Part shown: in pieces, positions 25,240 to 34,762 of the stretch
Layout: every line of letters starts with the position of its first letter
How positions within the stretch are numbered: the first letter of the stretch is position 1
Assembly (NCBI RefSeq): GCF_002709775.1
Contig: NZ_PAQR01000026.1
Location: forward strand, 1 to 64,000
Reading direction: 5' to 3'
DNA from: Thalassospira sp.
Lineage (GTDB): Bacteria; Pseudomonadota; Alphaproteobacteria; Rhodospirillales; Thalassospiraceae
DNA: 64,000 nt
The notes under the pieces: generated by a model
Told to the model about the DNA's origin: nothing
Databases searched by the model: none
Seen by the model: the letters and a program-made list of their open reading frames with translations, nothing else
Translations under genes and position numbers: made by a program

Positions 25240-26712
25240 CTAGAACTCCCAGCGGCGTGTCAGAAATACCTGCGCACGTGCGTTATGGTATTCGTAGTTG
25301 GGAATGTTTGATTTTGTGTTCAGATACTCGCCCGTGATCGACCAGTTGATCGGTGCCAGAAAGTCAAATATCTGATTTGCCGTTGCGCTATCCCCAAACA
25401 ATTCGGTCGGCAATATCGTTGACAGCGGCGCACCATAGGTCAGGCGTGTTCTTGTACTGCGGTCCGTTCGATGTTGCGGCGAATTGCCGGTCGTCAAAAA
25501 ATCCGGATCGCGGTACTGGTCCATGCCATAGCGGATGCTGCCGCTGATGTAACTTCCCCCACCAAACAGATAAGCATGGATCAGCTCGCCGCTCAAGCTA
25601 TTGTAACTGTAATAGTTTCTCGCGGCATCCTTCATCCCGGCAGACAGGTTAACCGTCGTGCGGTTGTTTGGTGACCAGCTATAGTTTCCGCCAACGCGTG
25701 CGCCATATCTTTGGCCGGAATGCAGGCGAAGGGCGCTCGATTCAGAGGTGTTCTGATAACGCTCGTCGGAATAGCTGACCGCACCATTGAGGTTGAAAAA
25801 CGGGCGGACGTTCCAGTCCAGACGCAGGCGCCCGGTTCTGGCCGTCAGGTACTTTTCTCGCGAAAGCGACTGTGCGGTCTGGCTGAGTGTTGGCGTCAGC
25901 ATCCAGTAGCCGCCACGAATACGTGTACCGATTTCAGCAGAAAATGACCCAAGATCCAGCGCATCCAGTTGAACCTGATCACTGCCATAGCCAGTCACAC
26001 TGGCAAAAATCTCGTGGCCTTCCTGATAACCCAGGTCATAGCTGACGTCATAGCGAAGCGCCCCGATATAGGCGATATCGTTGTTGGGTTTGTCAGCGCT
26101 TGAGGTAATGGCGGTGGGCGTTCCCGTCAGGAGCTGTATCTTGTCGTTGGGGGCCGAATTTCGGTTGCTGTCGATTTGACTGCCCAGAGTCAGGGTTACG
26201 CTTTGCGACAGGCGCTTGCGGCGGCGTTCGATGGCGCTGACATATTGCTGGATGTTGGCTTCGACCTCGGGCGAGATGTTCATCTGCAACAGACGGTCAA
26301 ACTGGGTGCGGGCCTCGTCCAGGCTATCAAGGCGATAAAGCACAATCGCGTAATACAGCCGTACCGGTGCAAGATCCGGATCAAGCACAAGAATACGTTC
26401 GAGCGTTGCCGACGCCCCCCGGACTTCCCCGCGCGCCAATTGCGCCTTGGCCCAGCGGAAGTTCAGAACAATGTCGTCAGGATTGGCGAGAATATCGGCG
26501 TAGGTTATGTCTCCGCCATCATCAGTCCGCAGCAGGAAATTCGCCCGCGCGGTTACGTCGGTCAGCCGTTCGAAATCTTCGGAGAACTGGCGTGCCTCAT
26601 CTGTTCGCACATCAATACTTTGCTGTGCGCGGGCTTCGGCCATTCCGATTGCAAGCACCGTTACACCCGTCATCATCGACGTGGTCACGTACTGCCATAT
26701 GCCTGTCTTCAA
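25240..26712 (-). CDS. TPR and outer-membrane beta-barrel protein (Slam/DUF560-like)
   Basis: A 490-residue protein. A signal peptide (ending near AEARAQQ, about residue 30) is followed by a TPR-like helical region (about 60-170, with LRLYYAIVLYRLDSLDEARTQ-type repeats). The remainder (about 175-490) is rich in alternating aromatic strands (for example YDVSYDLGYQEG, GYWMLTPTLSQT) and ends RRWEF, a typical outer-membrane barrel ending in Phe. Length and order match Slam (surface lipoprotein assembly modulator) and DUF560 proteins, which export barrel-tailed proteins to the cell surface. The start is TTG, seven bases after AGGA. It heads the operon and overlaps or abuts the FecR gene. Confidence 0.75.
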   Translation of the reverse strand: MKTGIWQYVTTSMMTGVTVLAIGMAEARAQQSIDVRTDEARQFSEDFERLTDVTARANFLLRTDDGGDITYADILANPDDIVLNFRWAKAQLARGEVRGASATLERILVLDPDLAPVRLYYAIVLYRLDSLDEARTQFDRLLQMNISPEVEANIQQYVSAIERRRKRLSQSVTLTLGSQIDSNRNSAPNDKIQLLTGTPTAITSSADKPNNDIAYIGALRYDVSYDLGYQEGHEIFASVTGYGSDQVQLDALDLGSFSAEIGTRIRGGYWMLTPTLSQTAQSLSREKYLTARTGRLRLDWNVRPFFNLNGAVSYSDERYQNTSESSALRLHSGQRYGARVGGNYSWSPNNRTTVNLSAGMKDAARNYYSYNSLSGELIHAYLFGGGSYISGSIRYGMDQYRDPDFLTTGNSPQHRTDRSTRTRLTYGAPLSTILPTELFGDSATANQIFDFLAPINWSITGEYLNTKSNIPNYEYHNARAQVFLTRRWEF

Positions 26713-26967
26713 ACTGCTTTCCTACCATTGGCAGGTCATCGCTGTCGCGTTGTCCAAGGAATGTCACGGGCAAAGATTGGTGACGAAACCCGATTGGCGA
26801 CCATAACCTGTTTGGAACCTGTCAAATCAGATTATGGTCTTTGCAAACCAAGGGATAGCCATTCGGCAGGTTGGTGTGGTTGCTCGCTAAGGGATAGGTT
26901 TTTTATCCTTGCGGATGATAAAATTACCGAAAGGTGGTATAGGATTTATCCATAGGTCCATCCACGG

Positions 26968-28401
26968 TTATACGGCGGTGCCGCCAACGGTCAGGCCGTC
27001 AATGCGAAGCGTCGGCTGTCCGACGCCAACCGGAACACCTTGCCCGTCCTTGCCGCAGGTCCCGATGCCGTTATCAAGTTCCATGTCATTGCCGATCATG
27101 GAAACCTTGGTCAGGCTGTCCGGGCCATTGCCAATCAGGGTGGCACCCTTGACCGGTGCGCCAAGCTTACCGTCTTCGATCAAATAGGCTTCAGAGGCCG
27201 AGAACACGAACTTGCCCGACGTGATATCAACCTGACCACCGCCGAAGTTGACCGCGTAAATGCCCTTTTTGACGGATGCCAGAACTTCTTCCGGCTCCTT
27301 GTCGCCACCCAGCATGTAGGTGTTGGTCATGCGCGGCATCGGGGCATGGGCATAGGACTGGCGGCGTCCGTTGCCGGTGGACTTCACCCCGGTCAGGCGG
27401 GCATTGAGGCGGTCCTGCATAAAGCCCTTGAGGATACCGTCCTCGATCAGAACGGTTTGCTGTGTTGGCGTGCCCTCATCATCAATCGAGAGCGATCCGC
27501 GACGGTCATGAATGGTGCCGTCATCGACAACCGTGACACCGGGCGATGCAATCCGTTGGCCCAGAAGACCTGCAAAGGCAGAGGTACCCTTGCGGTTAAA
27601 GTCGCCTTCAAGCCCGTGACCAATGGCCTCGTGCAACAGGATGCCAGGCCAGCCCGGACCAAGCACCACAGTCATTTCACCGGCGGGGGCTGCCACCGAA
27701 TCAAGGTTTACGACCGCCTGACGCAGTGATTCATCAACCGCCTTCTTCCAGGTCTTTTCATCAAAGAACCCGTCATAGCCGATACGGCCACCTTCGCCGT
27801 GTGAACCGGTTTCCATGCGGTCACCCTGTTTGACGACGACCGAGACATTGAACCGCACAAGCGGGCGAATATCGCCAATGCGCTGTCCGCCGGACCGCCA
27901 GATCTGAACCGCCTGCCAATTGCCGGAAATCGATGCCGATACCTGTACAACACGCGGGTCACGTGACCGGGCATAGGCATCAATCTGTGCAAGGAGATCG
28001 ACCTTCGCTTCAAAGGTCGCCTCACCCAACGGGTTCACGTCGGAATAAAGTGAAATGTTTGTGCCGATCGATCCCAGATCGACCTTGCCAGAACGGCCCG
28101 ATCCGACTGCCTTGACCGTTTCGGCCGCGCGTGCGACGGCGTCATTGGACAGTTCGTTGGAATGGGAAAAGGCGGTGGCTTCATCGGCAACAGCACGCAA
28201 GCCAAAGCCCTGTGCGGTGTCAAAGTTCGCACTGCGCAGGCGCCCATCATCCCAGACAAGGCTTTCCGATTGGCGGTATTCAAGGAACAGTTCCCCGTCT
28301 TCAGCCGTGCCAAGCGCATCATTGACCTGTGATTCAAGCCGGTCGCGATCAAGATCACCCTTGGCGAAAAACAGATTGTCGGTGGTGCGAAGATCGGTCA
28401 T
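26968..28401 (-). CDS. tldD: Metalloprotease TldD
   Basis: TldD, with TldE (PmbA), forms a zinc protease that degrades unfolded peptides and matures some peptide antibiotics; TldE is not in this window. The 477-residue protein carries the catalytic HEAIGHGLEGD motif (about residue 260), with the zinc-binding histidines and glutamate intact. Further landmarks are the DRRGSLSIDDEGTPTQ region and the C-terminal TCGKDGQGVPVGVGQPTLRIDGLTVGGTA, typical of the family. It is a single gene, upstream of which DUF3422 is divergent. Confidence 0.95.
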   Translation of the reverse strand: MTDLRTTDNLFFAKGDLDRDRLESQVNDALGTAEDGELFLEYRQSESLVWDDGRLRSANFDTAQGFGLRAVADEATAFSHSNELSNDAVARAAETVKAVGSGRSGKVDLGSIGTNISLYSDVNPLGEATFEAKVDLLAQIDAYARSRDPRVVQVSASISGNWQAVQIWRSGGQRIGDIRPLVRFNVSVVVKQGDRMETGSHGEGGRIGYDGFFDEKTWKKAVDESLRQAVVNLDSVAAPAGEMTVVLGPGWPGILLHEAIGHGLEGDFNRKGTSAFAGLLGQRIASPGVTVVDDGTIHDRRGSLSIDDEGTPTQQTVLIEDGILKGFMQDRLNARLTGVKSTGNGRRQSYAHAPMPRMTNTYMLGGDKEPEEVLASVKKGIYAVNFGGGQVDITSGKFVFSASEAYLIEDGKLGAPVKGATLIGNGPDSLTKVSMIGNDMELDNGIGTCGKDGQGVPVGVGQPTLRIDGLTVGGTAV

Positions 28402-28604
28402 GGAACCTCCTTGGGGCCGGGATTATTCGGCCAGAGAAAATGTCTTTCCCTGCATGATATCTCGGTTGAGGCAGTATTATCCCTTACTCAATTTAGGGTT
28501 TCTGGTGCCTTCAACTTTCGACTATACAGGTACTTGTTCGGGCAAAGGACAAAGCCATGGCCCGAGTGGTTTATATAGACTGCAATAACCAATTATGAAA
28601 GCCC

Positions 28605-29879
28605 GTGGCAATGTTTGTCGAACATCCCCAGCGCGTCGCCCTTCATAATGAAATTCACGCCCGGCCCTTCGGCGGCGTGACCAGTCCTGCGCGCTGTTCC
28701 TGCCTTGCCTTCCAGACGGGCGAAGACCTTGATCAGGCCGTGCGCGACCATTTCACCGCGTTTTGCAATCGCTATAGCCTGACACCACCCGCCCCGGATC
28801 AAAAATATTTCGAGGCCGCCTGTGACGGCTTTTCGGTGATCTGGGAACGCCATGCGGAATTCACGGTCTATGTTTTCAAACGGACCGAGCCGTTCAACAA
28901 TCCGTTCGAAGACCCGGTGATCAATCTTGTGCCGCGTGACTGGCTTGATGAAACGCCAGGCCAATTGATTGTCGGGCTGCACATCGTAGTCGAGAAAACA
29001 GATCGCAGTGATGACGATCTATCGCGGCTGTTTAGTCACAACGGCCTGACAGGCAGCCGGATCCTCGGCGGCACCGCACAGGTCTGGACGGATTTTCGTC
29101 TACATGGCGACGGGTTTGGCCGCATTCTGGTCAAGGATTGTGGCTTGGAGAATCTTCAGGCCGGGCGTCTGGTGCAGCGGCTTAAAGAAATAGAAGTCTA
29201 TCGCATGATGGCGTTGCTGGCCTTTCCACTGGCTCATAGCGCGACGCCAAAGGTATCTGAAATCGATCCCCGCCTGTCGGAAATCACCGCCGAAATGGCC
29301 AGCAAGACGCAAACCAATGACGAAGAAACGCTTGCGAAGCTGACTGATCTCGCCGCCCAGACCGAGGAAATGGCCGCATCGCTGAACTATCGGTTCAGTG
29401 CAGCACGTGCCTATTACCGCATCGTGCAGGCGCGCCTGACCGAGCTTCGCGAAGAACGTATCGAGGGCATGCAAACCATTGCCGAGTTTCTCGAACGTCG
29501 ATTGGCACCGGCCATGCGGACCTGTCAGAATATCGGCGACCGGTTGGAGGTTCTTTCGAAACGTGTCGCGCGCGCCAACAACCTGCTGCGCACCCGTGTA
29601 GATATCCTGCTTGAGGCGCAGAACCGCGACCTTCTGGCCAGTATGGACCGTCGTGTGAAGCTGCAACTGCGTCTGCAGCAAACCGTTGAAGGTCTGTCGG
29701 TCGCGGCCATCACCTACTACGCGGTCGGGCTTCTGGGTTATCTGTTCAAGGCGATCAAGGATGCCGGCGTTCCGATCAATGACCGGGTCGCCACGGGTGT
29801 AGCCGTTCCGCTGGTGCTGGGTGCGATCTGGTTTTCAATGCACCGCATCCGCAAGGCTCTGCACAAGGCAGACGACTAG
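28605..29879 (+). CDS. DUF3422 family membrane protein
   Basis: A 424-residue protein of unknown function. The beginning, HPQRVALHNEIHARPFG, is the DUF3422 hallmark. A long helical, partly coiled-coil region (about 225-370) precedes two hydrophobic segments near the C-terminus (about 365-415), suggesting an inner-membrane protein with its bulk in the cytoplasm. The start is GTG, with an ATG two codons later also possible. The stop overlaps the convergent ctaA stop by four bases. Confidence 0.87.
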   Translation: MAMFVEHPQRVALHNEIHARPFGGVTSPARCSCLAFQTGEDLDQAVRDHFTAFCNRYSLTPPAPDQKYFEAACDGFSVIWERHAEFTVYVFKRTEPFNNPFEDPVINLVPRDWLDETPGQLIVGLHIVVEKTDRSDDDLSRLFSHNGLTGSRILGGTAQVWTDFRLHGDGFGRILVKDCGLENLQAGRLVQRLKEIEVYRMMALLAFPLAHSATPKVSEIDPRLSEITAEMASKTQTNDEETLAKLTDLAAQTEEMAASLNYRFSAARAYYRIVQARLTELREERIEGMQTIAEFLERRLAPAMRTCQNIGDRLEVLSKRVARANNLLRTRVDILLEAQNRDLLASMDRRVKLQLRLQQTVEGLSVAAITYYAVGLLGYLFKAIKDAGVPINDRVATGVAVPLVLGAIWFSMHRIRKALHKADD

Positions 29880-30925
29880 CTTCGAAGCCTATAGGCGGCA
29901 TAGATTGCGGTACCGACCAGAACAACGGCACCGGCCTGATGCGCGACACCAAGCGGTAACCAGACGACGCTCAGAAGAGTTGAAATACCAAGGGTGACCT
30001 GAAGGCAGGCTGCCGCCAGAACCAGATGGGTGGCAAAGCGTTGCTTGGTATCAAGGCCCCATTTGCGAGCGCACCACCAGAAAACCAGCACCATGACAAA
30101 GGTCAGTTTCGCCAGCCAACGATGATCCCACTGCACGGTCATGTGGTCTTCAAAAGGGGCCAGCCAGACCGGATCAAAGACATAAAGCCCATCCGGGATC
30201 AGTTGTCCGTCCATCAGCGGGAAGGTGTTGTAAACATGCCCGGCATTCAGGCCTGCGACAAACCCACCGGACAGGGCCGTAAACACGATCAGGCCCAGTA
30301 GTTGCCAGGCCCGGGTTGATGAGTTGGTCGTCGCTGTACGCGGGCTAAGTTGCTGCAGGCCGACCCACAGAAGGGCGATGAAAATCACCAGCGCCAGTCC
30401 GAAATGGGCAGTCAGGCGATACTGGCTGACATCGGGGCGATCGACCAGACCGCTCATCACCATGTACCAGCCCATCAGGCCCTGCAGACCGCCAAGGATG
30501 AACAGCCCCCAAAGCTTCCACTTGGTCGTACGATCAATCGATTTCTTGGCCAGGAACCAGACGAAGGGCACGAAGAACACGACCCCGATTAACCGCCCCC
30601 AAAGACGGTGGATGAATTCCAGCCAGAAGATGGATTTGAAATCCTCGACCGACATCCAGGCATTGATTTTCTGAAACTCGGGATACTGGCTGTATTTGAT
30701 GTAAAGCGCCTGCCAGTCCGCTGCATTCATCGGCGGGATGATGCCGGTAAAGGGCCGCCATTCGACAATCGAAAGCCCGGACTCGGTCAGGCGCGTCAGG
30801 CCCCCGATCACCACCATGATGAACACCATCGCTGCACAGGAAAACAGCCAGATGGCGACATTTCTGTTGGCTTGTGGTTGCGCAAGGCTGACTTCGGACA
30901 GGGCGGGGGAGGCACTGCTGGACAT
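29876..30925 (-). CDS. ctaA: Heme A synthase CtaA (COX15 type)
   Basis: CtaA oxidises heme O to heme A, the cofactor of aa3-type cytochrome oxidase. The 349-residue protein has about eight membrane segments and the signature VVIGGLTRLTESGLSIVEW, plus FKSIFWLEFIHRLWGR with a heme-ligand His. These are features of the alphaproteobacterial/mitochondrial type. The ATG at 30925 follows GAGAG; the longer upstream frame (to 31060) is not conserved in character. A copper chaperone for the same oxidase is about 19 kb away (PCuAC). Confidence 0.95.
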   Translation of the reverse strand: MSSSASPALSEVSLAQPQANRNVAIWLFSCAAMVFIMVVIGGLTRLTESGLSIVEWRPFTGIIPPMNAADWQALYIKYSQYPEFQKINAWMSVEDFKSIFWLEFIHRLWGRLIGVVFFVPFVWFLAKKSIDRTTKWKLWGLFILGGLQGLMGWYMVMSGLVDRPDVSQYRLTAHFGLALVIFIALLWVGLQQLSPRTATTNSSTRAWQLLGLIVFTALSGGFVAGLNAGHVYNTFPLMDGQLIPDGLYVFDPVWLAPFEDHMTVQWDHRWLAKLTFVMVLVFWWCARKWGLDTKQRFATHLVLAAACLQVTLGISTLLSVVWLPLGVAHQAGAVVLVGTAIYAAYRLRS

Positions 30926-31178
30926 CTGGACGCTCTCTTGACGGTATCTTCTGACGGACGTGTTTTTGAAATTTGGCCCAATATAGGGCGATTTTGCAAA
31001 AATTGCAGGAAAAGCTTTACGGAAAAGTCTGGGGACTTGGATCAGTGTTGGCAGTAGCACTAAATACTTATAATTAGTGTTGTTTGTATATAAAACACAT
31101 AAAAAATGTATTGAATAATTTCATATCCACACTCATAGTGATGGGTAATAGAGAGAAACCCGCATTAGAGGATCGACG

Positions 31179-31739
31179 ATGTTTCCCATCAATCTGGACC
31201 TGACGCGACTTTCGGTCGCTTTGGTCGGCAACGGTCAGGCAACCCTGAACCGTCTGCGCCAGTTTGACGGTGATGGGGCAAAATACGTCACCGTCTACTC
31301 CGAAGACCCGATACCCGAACTGGTCGAACAGGCCGGTGACCGGTTGCAGCGCTATCTGCCGAATTCGGCGGATGTGAATGCTGCTTCCATCATGTTTATC
31401 ATCGACATTGATCTTAAAAAGGCTGCTGAGCTTGCCTCTATCGCCAAGGCGGTTGGCACGATTGCCAATGTCGAGGACGTAAAACAATATTGTGATTTTT
31501 CCTCGCCCGCGCGCATTCAGCGCGGTGATCTGATGATCACTGTATCGACCAACGGGCACAGCCCGCGGCTTGCCGGGCGTATTCGTCGCGCGCTTGAAAA
31601 ATGGCTGGTGCCAAGCTGGGACAAACGCCTGCAAGAGCTGTCCAAGCAGCGGGAAAAATGGAAGGCCGACGGGGCTGACATGCAGACCCTTCTGCGCAAG
31701 ACCGATGAATATATCGATCAGCGGAGGTGGCTGCCATGA
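31179..31739 (+). CDS. Precorrin-2 dehydrogenase / ferrochelatase domain (siroheme synthesis)
   Basis: A 186-residue protein resembling the N-terminal half of CysG, which turns precorrin-2 into siroheme. It has the NAD-binding start LSVALVGNGQATLNRL, then VGTIANVEDVKQYCDFSSPARIQRGDLMITVSTNG, matching the CDF...A...RG..I.ISTGG pattern of the family. It lacks the methyltransferase half of full CysG. The stop overlaps the cysH start (ATGA), so the two are translated together; siroheme would serve sulfite reductase. No cysI gene lies in the window. Confidence 0.85.
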   Translation: MFPINLDLTRLSVALVGNGQATLNRLRQFDGDGAKYVTVYSEDPIPELVEQAGDRLQRYLPNSADVNAASIMFIIDIDLKKAAELASIAKAVGTIANVEDVKQYCDFSSPARIQRGDLMITVSTNGHSPRLAGRIRRALEKWLVPSWDKRLQELSKQREKWKADGADMQTLLRKTDEYIDQRRWLP

Positions 31740-32479
31740 ATGTCATGCGTGAAGAAGACATCGTCACCGGCGGCTCCATGTCGGTCGAGGAAGCCACGGA
31801 TCGTGCTGCGCGTTTGCTGGATCAATATGGCCATCTTCAGGGTGTGTCACTGATCGAGCCGATGGTGCATGAGGAATTCAACGGCCGCATCACCATGACC
31901 TCGTCCTTCGGGACAGAGGCCGCAGCCCTTCTGGCACTGGTGGCGGAGGTCGACCGTGACCTGCCGGTGATTTTCCTTGATACCCGCAAGCTGTTTGGTG
32001 AAACCCATACCTATCGCGAACAGCTCGTCGATCAACTGGGCCTGACCAATATCAAGATCATGCGCCCGGACGAGGAAAAGCTTAAGGCCGATGATCCCAA
32101 CGGGATGCTGTTTGCCTCCGACACAGCGAAATGCTGCTACCTGCGCAAGGTGGAGCCGCTTCAGCGTGCGCTTGAGGGGTATGATGCCTGGCTGACCGGT
32201 CGCAAACGTTTTCATGGTGGCGAACGTGATGCTTTGCCGGTGATCGAACCGGCTGGCACCCGGATCAAGATCAATCCGCTGGCGGGCTACAAGCGCGAAG
32301 ATATCGAAGACATCTTTGAGCATCGCGCGCTTCCGCGTCATCCGCTTGAAGCCGAAGGCTTCCTGTCGATTGGCTGCATGCCCTGCACCGAACGTGTTGA
32401 TCCCAATACGACCGACGTCCGCGCCGGACGCTGGGCCGGGCAGGATAAGACCGAGTGCGGCATTCACTACATCATCTAA
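31736..32479 (+). CDS. cysH: Assimilatory adenylylsulfate/phosphoadenylylsulfate reductase CysH
   Basis: CysH reduces activated sulfate to sulfite. The 247-residue product has MTSSFGTEAAALL (nucleotide-binding SFG motif), then CCYLRKVEPL and, near the C-terminus, GCMPCTERVD. The CC plus CxxC cysteines are the [4Fe-4S] ligands found in the APS-specific subgroup, so APS is the likelier substrate. The ATG at 31736 overlaps the preceding gene's stop and follows GGAGG; an in-frame GTG nine bases upstream is less likely. A terminator follows. Confidence 0.94.
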   Translation: MNVMREEDIVTGGSMSVEEATDRAARLLDQYGHLQGVSLIEPMVHEEFNGRITMTSSFGTEAAALLALVAEVDRDLPVIFLDTRKLFGETHTYREQLVDQLGLTNIKIMRPDEEKLKADDPNGMLFASDTAKCCYLRKVEPLQRALEGYDAWLTGRKRFHGGERDALPVIEPAGTRIKINPLAGYKREDIEDIFEHRALPRHPLEAEGFLSIGCMPCTERVDPNTTDVRAGRWAGQDKTECGIHYII

Positions 32480-32499
32480 GCCCGATCAGGCTTTCACGA

Positions 32500-32527
32500 A
32501 AAACCCGGCCAACTGGTCGGGTTTTTT
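32500..32527. terminator. Bidirectional terminator between cysH and dgt
   Basis: AAAACCCGGCC pairs with GGTCGGGTTTT across an AACT loop (one G-T wobble). Six T follow on the plus strand, and the leading AAAA gives a T-rich tail on the minus strand, so it can serve both convergent genes. Confidence 0.85.
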
Positions 32528-32528
32528 G

Positions 32529-33977
32529 TTAGATCGTAATGCCCTGAAGCTTCCTGAACAGGGTCACCGCATAGCGGTCCGTCATGCCGGAAATGTAATC
32601 CATTACCCGCATCAGGCGGCTGTAAAGATCGGGGGCTGCCATCAGTTTGCCCGACAAAAGCTTGTCGATACGGTCGGCCTGTGGCGGCAGGCGTTTGCCG
32701 TGATTTTTATGCTCATCGATGTCGATGGCCGCACGCACAAAGCTGTCCAGCAGGCCGTTAATGACCTCAAACCCGGCCATCTCGATCGGCAGGACATGCG
32801 GCGCGTTATAGATCTTTTGCACAGCCAGTTTCTTGCAGGCCTTGGCATAGGGGCCAAGCGGGGTGTTGGCGAGAAGATCGCCTTCTATCGTGCCAGCGAG
32901 TAACGCGTCTTCATGCTCGATAAAGGCATCAACAGCTGCCTTGACCAGATTGCCAATCGCCTTGCCGCGCAGGAACCCGATCCGGTCGTCTTCGGATTTT
33001 TCGGCATACCAGCCTTCAGAGCGCAGGTCGTTCCAGCGCTGTTCGGCGTCACCATCATATTTTTCCGGGTGGCGGGCAATCGGGGCAAGCGCGCGTTCGA
33101 CCTCCTCGAAACTGACACAACCCAATTCCCAGCCATCTTCCAGATCAACAACGGAATAACAAATGTCATCAGCCGCCTCGACCAGATAGACCAGCGGATG
33201 GCGCCGCCAGGCTCCGTCAAAGCCCTCAAGCGGGGACAGGCCACAAACCTTTGCAATCGCCTGCGCGATATCGCGCTCTGCCTGATAATATCCGGGCTTT
33301 TTAAGGCCGGTATATTCCTTGCGGCGCGCGTCAGGCACGGACGTGCTGCGCGGATATTTGATGAAGCTGCCAAGTGTGCCATAGGTCAGGTTAAGCCCAC
33401 CATCAAAGCGCTTCATTTCAAGCTGGCTGATGATGCGCAAGCCCTGCGCATTGCCTTCGAAATGGCGCAGGTCTTCAAGTTCCGGCCCCGAAAGACGCGA
33501 CGTCAGTTCATCCTTGGCCAGACGCGATGTGGTGAACCATTCATTGATCGCGTCTTCGCCGGAATGCCCAAAAGGCGGGTTGCCGATATCATGCGCAAGG
33601 CAGGCCGCCTGCACCATATAGCCGATATCAGCCACCGTGGTTTCTGAACCCTTTGGCAGGTTTTTGACAATATGCGCACCTGCCATCAGACCAAGCGATT
33701 GCCCGACCGAGCCGACCTCGATCGTGTGGGTCAGGCGGGTATGGACATGGTCATTGTCAGAAAGCGGATGGACCTGCGTTTTGTTTTGCAGGCGCCGGAA
33801 CGAGGATGAGAAGATTACCCGATCCACATCGATCTGAAACGGGCTACGACCGTCGGGCGTGGGATAAGGCGCACCTTCGGGTAGGCGTACCTTGCCACCC
33901 CGGAATTCAAGCCGATGCGAAGAAAGAAGATCTTCCCAGCGCATTTTATCGCCAGACCCTTGTGCAGACGACGCCAC
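32529..33977 (-). CDS. dgt: dGTP triphosphohydrolase-like protein (Dgt, HD domain)
   Basis: A 482-residue HD-superfamily enzyme that hydrolyses dGTP or other dNTPs to nucleoside and triphosphate. It shows FSSSFRRLQNKTQVHPL, HTRLTHTIEVGSVG (metal His), LAHDIGNPPFGHSGEDAINEW (HD pair) and EAADDICYSVVDLEDG (metal Asp), the complete metal site. The GTG at 33977 follows GGGG by six bases; an ATG eleven codons later is an alternative start. Stands alone, closed by the terminator shared with cysH. Confidence 0.92.
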   Translation of the reverse strand: MASSAQGSGDKMRWEDLLSSHRLEFRGGKVRLPEGAPYPTPDGRSPFQIDVDRVIFSSSFRRLQNKTQVHPLSDNDHVHTRLTHTIEVGSVGQSLGLMAGAHIVKNLPKGSETTVADIGYMVQAACLAHDIGNPPFGHSGEDAINEWFTTSRLAKDELTSRLSGPELEDLRHFEGNAQGLRIISQLEMKRFDGGLNLTYGTLGSFIKYPRSTSVPDARRKEYTGLKKPGYYQAERDIAQAIAKVCGLSPLEGFDGAWRRHPLVYLVEAADDICYSVVDLEDGWELGCVSFEEVERALAPIARHPEKYDGDAEQRWNDLRSEGWYAEKSEDDRIGFLRGKAIGNLVKAAVDAFIEHEDALLAGTIEGDLLANTPLGPYAKACKKLAVQKIYNAPHVLPIEMAGFEVINGLLDSFVRAAIDIDEHKNHGKRLPPQADRIDKLLSGKLMAAPDLYSRLMRVMDYISGMTDRYAVTLFRKLQGITI

Positions 33978-34102
33978 TTTTTACCCCTGTCCGTATCGAA
34001 TGTTCTTTTCAGATGTTGTTCTTTGGCAACTTTAACGGGCCGGGGAGTCCGGTGCAATCGGACAAAGGCATTTGCCGCCGATTGCACCAAATTTACGGGC
34101 AA

Positions 34103-34522
34103 TTAGCCAAAGAACCAGCTTTTCGGATTGTCGATCGGGCGTCCGTTAAGCGCGCGCAGAAGACCAATCACATTGCGTCCGACAAACCAGGCGGTGGTGT
34201 AAAGCGCCATCAAGCCGACAACAGCCCAGCCCAGAAGCGGAATCCAGCCAATCACAAAGGTAAAGAAGCCCAGAATGATGGCATAAAGGATGCTGATCCA
34301 GAATGTGCGGATCACGAACGTGTAGTGGCTGTTGGTCCAGTGATTGTCGTTTTCGCGCGCGATATAGGAAACGATCAGCGCGATAAAGCCGGTGGCAAAT
34401 GCGGTAAACAGGGTTGCGATCATCAGCCCGTAACAGACAAGGGCCGTATTCCCGCCGCGCTCGTCAACATAGCGCGGTGCATTGTCAAAAGACGCATCCT
34501 GACCGTGGATATGGTCGTTCAT
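34103..34522 (-). CDS. DUF4870-like small membrane protein
   Basis: A 139-residue protein with an acidic N-terminus and three to four hydrophobic segments: about residues 27-50, 72-95 and 95-115. The pattern, including ENDNHWTNSHYTFVIRTFW between the first and second segments, resembles the DUF4870/Tic20-type membrane protein family. Function unknown. It is divergent from gor and upstream of dgt, with 125 bases before dgt. Confidence 0.75.
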   Translation of the reverse strand: MNDHIHGQDASFDNAPRYVDERGGNTALVCYGLMIATLFTAFATGFIALIVSYIARENDNHWTNSHYTFVIRTFWISILYAIILGFFTFVIGWIPLLGWAVVGLMALYTTAWFVGRNVIGLLRALNGRPIDNPKSWFFG

Positions 34523-34762
34523 GGATAAAATCCTATCAAAGTTGTCGCAATCCCCATCGCGTCTGTCTGATCATATAACCCAAAAGTTTAAAAAAGCTAT
34601 TCCCCCTTGGTGTCTTTATCACCAAAGCCTGTTTGATCCTTATGTTAGCGTCTGCTCACATAAATTTTACGGTCAATTGACCTTGTTTTACCTCGACTCT
34701 TGGTAATTTCGCCCTACATTTGGCGCCATGTTGTCTCACTGAGAAAAAGCAGGAATTTCCGC

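Noticed and set aside
26799-26839. Inverted repeat GACCATAA / TTATGGTC upstream of the Slam-like gene
   Set aside because: The arms are short and 25 bases apart, and no promoter elements align with them, so I did not list it as an operator, though it may be one.
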